From: an uncultured Bacilli bacterium
GTDB lineage: Bacteria > Bacillota_I > Bacilli_A > RF39 > UBA660
Direction of reading: 5' to 3'
DNA length: 38,611 nucleotides
NCBI GenBank assembly: GCA_947601845.1
Contig: CANQGH010000013.1
Location: 1-38,611 of the forward strand
A program made the position numbers and the translations under genes. Positions within the stretch are counted from its first letter, which is position 1; each line of letters begins with the position of its first letter. Under the pieces are notes generated by a model that worked only from the letters and a program-made list of their open reading frames with translations, had not been told where the DNA came from and searched no databases. Shown here in pieces: positions 28,174 to 34,634 of this stretch.

Positions 28174-28217
28174 AAGTGAGAATATGATATTTTTATTCAT
28201 ACTCTCACTTTTTTTGT
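28174..28217 (+). terminator. Terminator of the relaxase gene
   Basis: AAGTGAGAATATGA (28174-28187) pairs with TCATACTCTCACTT (28197-28210) with one mismatch and runs into T residues. Confidence 0.85.
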
Positions 28218-28234
28218 TAGGAATTATTAAATTG

Positions 28235-28486
28235 TTATACTGTTTCATCTTTAATAGGAACAAAAAACTCTCTTATATCTACATCAAGAACTTCGGCAAA
28301 TTTCCAAATTGTTCCTAAACTAAAAGTTTGTAAATATTTATTGCTTTCAATATTCATAATAAATCCACTACTATATGTGCTGAGATCAGCTAATTGAGAT
28401 TGTGTTAATCCTTTTTGCTTCCTTATTCTTTTGAGGTTTTGTGCTACAAGATAATACACATAATTCTCATCTTTTTTTGAAATCAT
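28235..28486 (-). CDS. XRE-family HTH repressor
   Basis: This 83-residue DNA-binding regulator is essentially a single Cro/CI-type HTH domain: LKRIRKQKGLTQSQLADLS carries the first helices and turn, SSGFIMNIESNKYLQTFSLG the recognition and following helices, and IREFF closes the fold. It is divergent from the 28595 gene cluster, and two 15-bp palindromes lie between them (28518-28555), so it probably represses itself and the membrane-protein operon. It may also sense element state, but no ligand domain is present. Confidence 0.9.
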   Translation of the reverse strand: MISKKDENYVYYLVAQNLKRIRKQKGLTQSQLADLSTYSSGFIMNIESNKYLQTFSLGTIWKFAEVLDVDIREFFVPIKDETV

Positions 28487-28517
28487 ATAGCACCTACCCT
28501 TCCTATATACAATTTTC

Positions 28518-28555
28518 TCACTTATTAAGTGAAATTTTACTCACTCATTCGGTGA
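28518..28555. promoter_or_regulatory. Tandem operators between repressor and membrane-protein operon
   Basis: TCACTTATTAAGTGA (28518-28532) and TCACTCATTCGGTGA (28541-28555) share the pattern TCACTnATTnnGTGA with centres 23 bp apart, about two helical turns. TATAAT at 28565-28570 follows, so bound repressor would cover the -35 region of the rightward promoter. Confidence 0.7.
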
Positions 28556-28594
28556 GTTCTGTGGTATAATAAAAATAGAAGGGTAGTGATAAAT

Positions 28595-29662
28595 ATGAAT
28601 CAAGATAACTTGAATCAAAATAATATCAATAATTTTAATATGCAAGGTAATAATGGTGTGCTAAATAATCAAAATGTAAATAACATTGTTCAACCGTTAA
28701 ATAGTAATGTTTATCAAAATCAAAATTTTCAACAAGTTCCAAATAATAATCAAGATTTAAGACCAAAGAAAAATAATTTGGGGTTAATAATTGGAATAGT
28801 TGTTGTAGCTACTATAATTGGGGTTGGGGCTTTTCTAATTTTAGGCAATAAAAATAATGATGATGGGCATACAAATACAGTAGCAAATGAAGATTATTTT
28901 GAATGGTCTCTAACTGACGATACAATGATTGTTGGTTATACAGAGGAAGGATTAAAACAAACTGAATTAGTAATTCCTAAAAAGGCGACAAGTGTTCAAG
29001 GATTAAAAGAGAATAAGACAGTTAAACATATTTCGTTTGAAAATCCGAATACTAAAATACTTTCAAATGCTTTTAGAAATTGTACTAGTTTAGAGCAAAT
29101 CAATTTACCAGATAATTTATCTACAATAGAGGATTCGATTTTAAATGGAGCATCAAGTTTAAAATCTATTGTAATTCCAGAAAATGTAATTGAAATAGGC
29201 AGTAATTTTTGCCTTGATTGTGAATCATTAGAAGAAATCACTTTTGGTAATAATATAATCAAAATCGGACGCGATGCCTTTAAAGGAGCAACTTCACTAA
29301 AAAGGTTAGTATTACCAAATTCAGTTGAAGAAATAGAAAAAGGAGCGTTTGAAAACAATACATCTTTATTAGAAATCACTTTTGGAACAGGTATAAAAAC
29401 AATTGGAGAATCAGCATTCCAAAAATGCACTAGTGTAAAAACAGTAAAATTGCCAGATGGAATAGAAAAACTTGATATATGGGCATTTGCATATATGGAT
29501 TCTTTACAAGATATGTATATTCCTACAAGTTTAAACACAATATCAGTATCAAGTATAGTTCAAATTCATAATTTTAATGTTCACATAACACAAGGAAGTT
29601 ATATTGATGGACAAATAGATAATTTAATGAGCCCTAAATTTATCAATAAGATTTATCAGTAA
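28595..29662 (+). CDS. Membrane protein with BspA-like leucine-rich repeats (paralogue 1)
   Basis: This is a 355-residue bitopic protein. The first 58 residues are Asn/Gln-rich and lack order (NNFNMQGNNGVLNNQ, QNFQQVPNNNQDLRPKK). One membrane helix follows (about 62-86, LGLIIGIVVVATIIGVGAFL), then an extracellular domain of LRR_5/BspA-type repeats of about 23 residues (for example LKSIVIPENVIEIGSNFC, LKRLVLPNSVEEIEKGAF). BspA-type repeats mediate surface adhesion in other bacteria. An in-frame GTG at 28586 is part of the ribosome-binding region. It is first of three genes sharing the same N-terminal design. Confidence 0.85.
   Translation: MNQDNLNQNNINNFNMQGNNGVLNNQNVNNIVQPLNSNVYQNQNFQQVPNNNQDLRPKKNNLGLIIGIVVVATIIGVGAFLILGNKNNDDGHTNTVANEDYFEWSLTDDTMIVGYTEEGLKQTELVIPKKATSVQGLKENKTVKHISFENPNTKILSNAFRNCTSLEQINLPDNLSTIEDSILNGASSLKSIVIPENVIEIGSNFCLDCESLEEITFGNNIIKIGRDAFKGATSLKRLVLPNSVEEIEKGAFENNTSLLEITFGTGIKTIGESAFQKCTSVKTVKLPDGIEKLDIWAFAYMDSLQDMYIPTSLNTISVSSIVQIHNFNVHITQGSYIDGQIDNLMSPKFINKIYQ
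28628..28778 (+). repeat. 151-bp direct repeat encoding the shared N-terminus, copy 1
   Basis: Matches 29710-29860 with four mismatches in 151 positions counted by eye. The identity stops at the membrane helix, so it marks a recent duplication or conversion of the N-terminal module only. Confidence 0.85.
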
Positions 29663-29679
29663 TTGTAGGGAGGTAAAAT

Positions 29680-30528
29680 ATGAATCAAGAACAAAATAAT
29701 TTAAATCCAAATAATTTTAATATGCAAGGTAATAATGGTGTACCAAATAATCAAAATGCAAATAACATTGTTCAACCGTTAAATAGTAGTGTTTATCAAA
29801 ATCAAAATTTTCAACAAGTTCCAAATAATAATCAAGATTTAAGACCAAAGAAAAATAATAAAATGGTTTTAATTATTATTGGAATTATAATTTTATTAAT
29901 AATTATAGTATTTGTTTGTTTTGCTTTTATTAAAAATGATGGCAATAACAATAATAATTCGAACCCCAATTCAAATACAGACGTTAACGAAAATCCGAAC
30001 AATAATAATGGTGTAAATAATAATCAAGATAATAATTCTAATGACAAAGAATTAAACAGCACTATAAAAATTTCTGGTACGAATGTGTATATAAGTTATT
30101 CATCAAAATTAAGATATAAAAAACAATCTAATTCGATATTATTCTACAATAATAATGATGCTTTAGTTGGTATAACTTTTAATACAACAAAATATAATGG
30201 AGACTTAAAAAACATTATTAATTTGTTAATGAATAGTTTTATAAATGATTCAGCGACATCATCAAGTGGTAATATATATAATCAAAAATTCACTTTATTA
30301 GATACTGAAAATGTTAAAATTAATAATAATGATAGTATCAAATTTTCAGGACTAGTAGAAAATCAAGGAGGATGGAATTGTCATATATATGGATATGCAC
30401 TAGTTGTAGATGACATACCAATTTTATTTACAGGAATAGTTTCTTCAAAAGAACAAAGTAGTGATTTAATTAAAGAAATAGAAGATAGAGTAAATACTAT
30501 GGTAAAGACAATAAAATCAAGAGAATAA
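29680..30528 (+). CDS. Asn-rich membrane protein, paralogue 2
   Basis: This 282-residue bitopic protein has an N-terminal about 60 residues nearly identical to paralogue 1, a membrane helix MVLIIIGIIILLIIIVFVCF (about 62-84), an Asn-rich linker (about 90-125), then a domain (about 128-282) with no LRR. That domain starts IKISGTNVYISYSSKLRYKK and ends DLIKEIEDRVNTMVKTIKS. It resembles small beta-rich lipoprotein or PsbP-like folds but is not recognized. GGGAGGTAAAATATG starts it, 17 nt after paralogue 1. It is probably surface-exposed. Confidence 0.8.
   Translation: MNQEQNNLNPNNFNMQGNNGVPNNQNANNIVQPLNSSVYQNQNFQQVPNNNQDLRPKKNNKMVLIIIGIIILLIIIVFVCFAFIKNDGNNNNNSNPNSNTDVNENPNNNNGVNNNQDNNSNDKELNSTIKISGTNVYISYSSKLRYKKQSNSILFYNNNDALVGITFNTTKYNGDLKNIINLLMNSFINDSATSSSGNIYNQKFTLLDTENVKINNNDSIKFSGLVENQGGWNCHIYGYALVVDDIPILFTGIVSSKEQSSDLIKEIEDRVNTMVKTIKSRE
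29710..29860 (+). repeat. 151-bp direct repeat, copy 2
   Basis: Copy of 28628-28778 with four mismatches. The flanks upstream (ribosome-binding site GGAGGTAAAATATGAATCAA) are instead shared with paralogue 3. Confidence 0.85.
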
Positions 30529-30539
30529 GGAGGTAAAAT

Positions 30540-31448
30540 ATGAATCAAGATTTAAATAACTTAAATAATAATGATTTTAATACACAAAATAGTAATGAAA
30601 TACCAAATAATCAAGGTTTAAATAACTCATTCAAGCAAAATGTCAATGTTAATCAAACAACATTTAATAGTCAACCACAAGTTAATGCAAATTATCAGCA
30701 ACCAATTAATAATAATTTAAATTTTGAAAATTCTAAGAAAAATAATAAATTATTTATAATAATCCCTATTATTATATTATTAATTATTGTAGGAATAATT
30801 TTATTCTTTGTTTTTAGACAAAATAAAGCCAGTAGTAATAATAACTCTACTACAAATGTTAATGAAAATATAAATAATAATGATTCCAATAGTAATCAAA
30901 ATAATTATACTAATGAACCTAATAAAAACATCTCAAATCAAACCGCATTAGAATATTTTGATGTATCAAAATTTGATAAAAATAAATTTAATGGTGTAGT
31001 ATATAATTCTGAAGGTCAATATAATATTACAGATTTATTAGCAGAAAAATCTAATAACACTGGAAGTTATAGAAGTATAACAGTGGCGCTTGATGGTGGT
31101 TTAAGATACGCTTTTGCCAATGATTATAGTAATTGGCGAACAATGTATAGTGAAAGCCATAAGCAAAGTTCTGATGATTATGTAAATGCACTATTAGAAA
31201 CGCTAGGACATCCATCAACATATTGTGAAAAATATTTTGACGATGAAAATGGAAAAACTGGTCATTTTTATCTATATTATAATTATGGTAATTATGTAAT
31301 ATTTGTTTTAGGATATGATTATCGTGGTAATGAAAAGTATAATTTTAATTACATTGGAATTTCACAGATAAGTATTTCAAGTAGTGATGATTTTGAATTT
31401 AATTCAACTGATGATTTGACTTGTTATGGAGAGTTTGCAAATAATTAA
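30540..31448 (+). CDS. Asn-rich membrane protein, paralogue 3
   Basis: This 302-residue protein has the same layout: an Asn/Gln-rich N-terminus (1-65, more diverged: MNQDLNNLNNNDFNTQNSNE), a membrane helix LFIIIPIIILLIIVGIILFF (about 70-93), an Asn-rich linker and a distinct ectodomain (about 130-302) rich in Tyr, Asn and Asp (SITVALDGGLRYAFAND, GHFYLYYNYGNYVIFVLGYD). No family is recognized. GGAGGTAAAATATG starts it, 11 nt after paralogue 2, so the three form an operon ended by the terminator at 31600-31648. Confidence 0.8.
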   Translation: MNQDLNNLNNNDFNTQNSNEIPNNQGLNNSFKQNVNVNQTTFNSQPQVNANYQQPINNNLNFENSKKNNKLFIIIPIIILLIIVGIILFFVFRQNKASSNNNSTTNVNENINNNDSNSNQNNYTNEPNKNISNQTALEYFDVSKFDKNKFNGVVYNSEGQYNITDLLAEKSNNTGSYRSITVALDGGLRYAFANDYSNWRTMYSESHKQSSDDYVNALLETLGHPSTYCEKYFDDENGKTGHFYLYYNYGNYVIFVLGYDYRGNEKYNFNYIGISQISISSSDDFEFNSTDDLTCYGEFANN

Positions 31449-31506
31449 AAGATATGAAAACTGTTGATTTGATCTAGTAATATAACTAACGAATTTCGGC
31501 GACAAA

Positions 31507-31584
31507 CCTAGTTTTAGACAACTAGGTAACACACTACTAAGTCGGCAAACCAACTTAGATGTGTGCAAAGGGATAAACCCCTTT
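31507..31584. other. Array of three hairpins, candidate oriT of the element
   Basis: In the 323-bp stretch without genes (31449-31771), three stem-loops follow each other: CCTAGTT/AACTAGG (31507-31526), CACAC..CTAAGT/ACTTAG..GTGTG (31530-31565, 2-nt internal loop) and AAAGGG/CCCTTT (31567-31584). Dense, GC-richer hairpins in a mobilizable element suggest a transfer or replication origin or a structured RNA. Which of these cannot be decided here. Confidence 0.5.
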
Positions 31585-31599
31585 TGAAACCCCATTTAA

Positions 31600-31648
31600 G
31601 CAACATATCACAAACTGATCGTAAGTGATATTGTTGCCTTTTTATTTA
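31600..31648 (+). terminator. Terminator of the membrane-protein operon
   Basis: GCAACATATCAC (31600-31611) pairs with GTGATATTGTTGC (31625-31637, one extra base) and CTTTTTATTT follows. Confidence 0.8.
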
Positions 31649-31668
31649 AAACAAGTTTAAATAAAAAG

Positions 31669-31725
31669 AAAGAATGCTATCGCCACTTTCATTGCTAACG
31701 CAACAAAACGTGCCACGCATTCTTT
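31669..31725. other. Long stem-loop, AAAGAATGC arms
   Basis: AAAGAATGC (31669-31677) and GCATTCTTT (31717-31725) form a 9-bp perfect stem around 39 nt that contain further short complementarities. It lies between the convergent operons and is followed at 31735-31775 by another stem (AATAACCTT/AAGGTTATT), which may end the minus-strand operon. Confidence 0.5.
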
Positions 31726-31771
31726 ATATGAAAATAACCTTAATGCCTAATCTTACGAAAAGGCAAAAAGG

Positions 31772-32221
31772 TTATTTTTTCTTTTTATTATATTTTTTCT
31801 CTAACAACTTTGCTGTTTCTGTCTTTGCATTATATATCGCTAAATAAGTAAATAATTCATAAATTGCCATTATTATAAAGAAACATATTATCAATATTGG
31901 ATTATGAGTAATGTCATTTTTAAAACATTCTATTCCTTGTATAATTAAATATATTATTCCAAAGAATACTGTTGATAATGTAGTTGAATCATCAAATGAT
32001 CGTTGTATTGTTTTTGATTCTTCGGTATCGGCATTTAATCCTCTTGCACTCCATTTTTGAATTACTGATAATAATACAACTAATAGAAAAGGAACAATAA
32101 TCCAATATAATGAATAACCATATTTGTTCTTTAAAACTAATGCTAAAATTAAACTAACTATCATAAATATATTTAACAATATAATTACAAAATTTCTAAT
32201 TTTATTTTTCCTTTGTTGCAT
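31772..32221 (-). CDS. Four-helix membrane protein of the XRE operon
   Basis: This 149-residue protein has a basic N-terminus MQQRKNKIRNF, two hydrophobic helices (about 10-30 and 36-55), a loop, two more helices (about 83-98 and 105-127) and a Lys-rich tail. No enzymatic motif is seen and the family is not recognized. Its start overlaps the end of the XRE gene by 20 nt, so the two are translationally coupled. Such a regulator-membrane protein pair could sense cell-surface or immunity signals for the element; this is inference. Confidence 0.75.
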   Translation of the reverse strand: MQQRKNKIRNFVIILLNIFMIVSLILALVLKNKYGYSLYWIIVPFLLVVLLSVIQKWSARGLNADTEESKTIQRSFDDSTTLSTVFFGIIYLIIQGIECFKNDITHNPILIICFFIIMAIYELFTYLAIYNAKTETAKLLEKKYNKKKK

Positions 32222-32714
32222 TTTTATTTCTCTCCTTTACTTTTAAACTTTGTATAAGTTTGATAATTTCTTTTGATGAATTTACTTGATATTCAGTATC
32301 TTCTATTGTATGTACTAAAAGTTCTTCTTCAGCATCAGATGAAAAATCTTTTTCTCTTAATTTTGCTATACACGATCTAACTAAATTATTTGAATTTTCA
32401 ATACTACCTAAAACATTTATTTCAGCTTCATTAAGTTCATTTAAATTCATTTTTTCGTAATAATCTTTGATAAAAGGATTTAAAGGACTAACTTCCATAC
32501 CTAAACCAATTTTATACATCATATCATTGTAATTAAGATTTATATATCTACTAATCTTTCTTAACATTTTAGGATTTGGTATTGGTATCTCTCCTGATTC
32601 AATTTTAGATAATTGAGCGTTGCTTATATTAGCCATTTTAGCAAGTTGTCTTTGAGAAATATGTTCTTTTTCTCTTGCTTCGGCGATTATTTCACCGATA
32701 GTTTTTTCTTGCAT
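32202..32714 (-). CDS. XRE-family regulator with C-terminal extension
   Basis: This 170-residue protein has an N-terminal Cro/CI HTH (about 5-62: IIAEAREKEHISQRQLAKMA, ISNAQLSKIESGEIPIP, KISRYINLN) and a helical C-terminal part (about 75-170) with charged coiled-coil-like sequence. Start is the ATG at 32714 with GAGGTG before it; an in-frame GTG at 32729 overlaps that site. It is divergent from the 32909 gene across a region full of TGTTAA half-sites, its likely operator. It probably controls the transfer and recombination genes to the right. Confidence 0.88.
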   Translation of the reverse strand: MQEKTIGEIIAEAREKEHISQRQLAKMANISNAQLSKIESGEIPIPNPKMLRKISRYINLNYNDMMYKIGLGMEVSPLNPFIKDYYEKMNLNELNEAEINVLGSIENSNNLVRSCIAKLREKDFSSDAEEELLVHTIEDTEYQVNSSKEIIKLIQSLKVKERNKNATKEK

Positions 32715-32748
32715 TTTGAAACACCTCACAAATACATAATACCATATA

Positions 32749-32875
32749 TGTTAAATAAAATCAACGTTAAAAGTACAAATGTTAAGAAAATTTAAAAAAT
32801 AGTGTTGACAACTTCGTAATTATGATGTATATTGATAGTGTTAATTATTCTTAACATTAAAAATTATAATGTTAA
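32749..32875. promoter_or_regulatory. TGTTAA operator cluster around a strong divergent promoter
   Basis: TGTTAA occurs at 32749-32754, 32780-32785, 32839-32844, 32870-32875 and inverted at 32851-32856; CGTTAA is at 32765-32770. The pair at 32839-32856 forms the palindrome TGTTAA-ttattc-TTAACA directly over the predicted start of the rightward promoter, which fits repression by the adjacent XRE protein. Confidence 0.65.
32805..32833 (+). promoter_or_regulatory. Promoter of the rightward recombination operon
   Basis: TTGACA (32805-32810), 17 bp, TATATT (32828-32833). It heads the plus-strand run of genes from 32909 to the recombinase. Confidence 0.85.
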
Positions 32876-32908
32876 TGATATTTAAAAAGAGAGGAGGAAA
32901 TAAAATGT

Positions 32909-33175
32909 ATGAGGATAAAAAGACAACTAGACTTAACCAACCATAAGATATGGAAAGATAAGAATATCAAACCTGAAACAAAAGAGATATACTTCTATCT
33001 ATATGTTGAGGGATTTGATAGAGATATTACCAATATCAATATTGGGAGGGTTCAAACAGAGTTCAAGAGTATAAAAAACCTAGCATTTAGGAAAAACTTA
33101 CAACAACTAGAAAAATACAAATACATTAAGTTTAAAGAATATGCTAACGGATTATACGAATATCACATTTGCTAG
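32909..33175 (+). CDS. Small basic protein, possible winged-helix
   Basis: The 88 residues MRIKRQLDLTNHKIWKDKNI, KPETKEIYFYLYVEGFDRDI and FRKNLQQLEKYKYIKFKEY resemble the winged-helix part of small replication- or DNA-binding proteins of mobile elements (helix, conserved 'K.iYlYl', a short wing). There is no firm family. GAGGAGG precedes both this ATG and an out-of-frame ATG at 32905 that gives only 13 codons. It is the first gene behind the regulated promoter. A function in element maintenance is inferred from place only. Confidence 0.6.
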   Translation: MRIKRQLDLTNHKIWKDKNIKPETKEIYFYLYVEGFDRDITNINIGRVQTEFKSIKNLAFRKNLQQLEKYKYIKFKEYANGLYEYHIC

Positions 33176-33198
33176 AATAGAATAATCGCTAGTAAATA

Positions 33199-33235
33199 AG
33201 GTACAGTAAATGTTCGGAGATTTATGTTAGTACCT
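33199..33235 (+). other. Hairpin in the leader between two small HTH-type genes
   Basis: AGGTAC and GTACCT close a stem with an inner AAAT/ATTT pair around guucggag. The surrounding 215 bp (33176-33390) has no gene. It could be a regulatory leader or an origin nick region; it lacks a strong T-run for termination. Confidence 0.35.
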
Positions 33236-33390
33236 ATTCTATAAAATATATAGAATAAACTAAACTTCAATCCTACGAAACGGGATTTAAAATAAGGTTT
33301 CAGGGGTATTATTGTCTTTTTTTGGATAGTAGCTTGTAGTAAATACGAGTTTTTTTGTTGAAAAAAATTAAAAAGAAAGGAGAATGCATA

Positions 33391-33480
33391 TTGAGAAAAT
33401 TAAAAAATAAAAACATTTTAAATAAGAAAGTATCGTATCAAGAAAAATTAAAAGAAAAAGAATACGAAATAGGTTTATAA
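33391..33480 (+). CDS. 29-residue Lys-rich ORF with TTG start
   Basis: TTG at 33391 follows AAAGGAG with 8 nt spacing. The frame reads MRKLKNKNILNKKVSYQEKL and ends 3 nt before the next gene. Highly basic small proteins like this are common in mobile elements. An ATG at 33384 in another frame gives only eight codons and sits too close to the ribosome-binding site. Confidence 0.5.
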   Translation: MRKLKNKNILNKKVSYQEKLKEKEYEIGL

Positions 33481-33483
33481 TTT

Positions 33484-33732
33484 ATGAGTTGTATTTTGAT
33501 AGATGATTCCATAGTAGCAAGTGATTTAATCAATTCAACAGATAAACTTGTATATGGTGTTATTACTTCACTAGCAAAGAATACAGGGTATTGTTATGCT
33601 AGTAATGATTATATTGGTAAAAAAGTTAATTTAAAGAAAAGGACAATAACAGATTCTATCAAAAGATTAAAGGAAGCTAACTATATAAGAGTTGAAACAA
33701 TAAACTATCAAAGGCGTATCTATTTAGTATAG
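33484..33732 (+). CDS. Helix-turn-helix protein (HTH_36-like)
   Basis: This is an 82-residue DNA-binding protein. TDKLVYGVITSLAKNTGYCY, SNDYIGKKVNLKKRTITDSI and KRLKEANYIRVETIN match the HTH_36 pattern of the N-terminal domain of mobile-element replication initiators and primases ('lvY..i.s.s...g.cya.n..ia......s.rTv...i..L...gyi'). Only this single domain is present. It follows the 29-residue ORF by 3 nt. It may regulate or initiate replication of the excised circle. Confidence 0.75.
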   Translation: MSCILIDDSIVASDLINSTDKLVYGVITSLAKNTGYCYASNDYIGKKVNLKKRTITDSIKRLKEANYIRVETINYQRRIYLV

Positions 33733-33897
33733 CAGTATTCTTCTATACCCTATGGCAGAATTTCGCTATACCCACTAGCATTATTCTTCTATTAAATAAA
33801 TAAGAATAATAAATAAGTATAATATATAAATATTTTATTTAAATATATTTAAAGTAATTTAAAATCGTAAAAAAATTAAATAGAAAGGATTTGATAA

Positions 33898-34380
33898 ATG
33901 AATTATGAAGATATAAACTTAAATGAGGTTATAATATCAGGAAAAATCAATGTTATTACTGATACAAACGATAAGTATATTAAGTTTAGTATTATTACTA
34001 AAAAATATACTTTAAATGAATGTAAAAATGTTTATGTAAGTTTAAATATATCAAGAGAGTTATACTATACTTTTCTTGATTATTTTTTTAAAGATAACAA
34101 AGTATTTATTAAAGGTTATCTTAATTCTTATATTGATAAAAGCAAAAAAATAAAGTCGTTTATCACAGTCACAGAAATATCTGATAATCCTGATGACATT
34201 TTAAAAGGTAGAAGTTCACCCCATATTAGATATGATCCTGATGGGGTACAAGTTTGGAATGGCAAAAGATGTGAGGCAAAAGAACCAACAGAAGATGAAT
34301 TAAAACAAATGCAAAAAATGATTGATAGTATAACAAATGAAAGGAATGAGTGTAATATGTTAAGAAAGAGTTGTATTTAA
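33898..34380 (+). CDS. SSB-like OB-fold protein
   Basis: This 160-residue protein's first 100 residues look like a single-stranded-DNA-binding OB fold: LNEVIISGKINVITDTNDKY, IKFSIITKKYTLNECKNVYV and VFIKGYLNSYIDKSKKIKSF ('v.G.....y.k.s.i......k......v.....l........V.i.G.l....'). The C-terminal 50 residues are polar and helical without the acidic SSB tip. Element-encoded SSBs often act in strand transfer. AAAGGA lies about 8 nt before the ATG. Confidence 0.65.
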   Translation: MNYEDINLNEVIISGKINVITDTNDKYIKFSIITKKYTLNECKNVYVSLNISRELYYTFLDYFFKDNKVFIKGYLNSYIDKSKKIKSFITVTEISDNPDDILKGRSSPHIRYDPDGVQVWNGKRCEAKEPTEDELKQMQKMIDSITNERNECNMLRKSCI

Positions 34381-34400
34381 TATGAAAAAGGAGGGGTTTA

Positions 34401-34484
34401 ATGATAAAAAACAATATTTTACAAAATAATTACAATGTTAGGACATATACATTTATAGAGGTGTCCTATGAAAGAAGAATATAA
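34401..34484 (+). CDS. 27-residue ORF before the recombinase
   Basis: AAGGAGGGG precedes the ATG. The frame MIKNNILQNNYNVRTYTFIE runs on for seven residues and overlaps the next ORF by 17 nt. The strong ribosome-binding site and the coupled overlap favour a translated peptide. No family is recognized. Confidence 0.5.
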   Translation: MIKNNILQNNYNVRTYTFIEVSYERRI

Positions 34485-34623
34485 AGTAAATAATATATTT
34501 GATGAAGCGGGAATGACATTTAATGAGTTAATAAGCACATTTTTACTTTCTTTTCTAGATAAGGAGTTTAATATTTGTGAGAATAATGGTATAATAAATA
34601 CCGATATAATCTCAAACTTATAG
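34468..34623 (+). CDS. 51-residue acidic ORF immediately before the recombinase
   Basis: AGAGGTG precedes the ATG. The frame MKEEYKVNNIFDEAGMTFNE, LISTFLLSFLDKEFN ends 11 nt before the recombinase start. It has an amphipathic helical centre and acidic ends. Its position matches small proteins next to TnpX/TndX-type recombinases, for which a recombination-directionality role is possible but unproven. Confidence 0.6.
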   Translation: MKEEYKVNNIFDEAGMTFNELISTFLLSFLDKEFNICENNGIINTDIISNL

Positions 34624-34634
34624 ATTGGAGAGTT

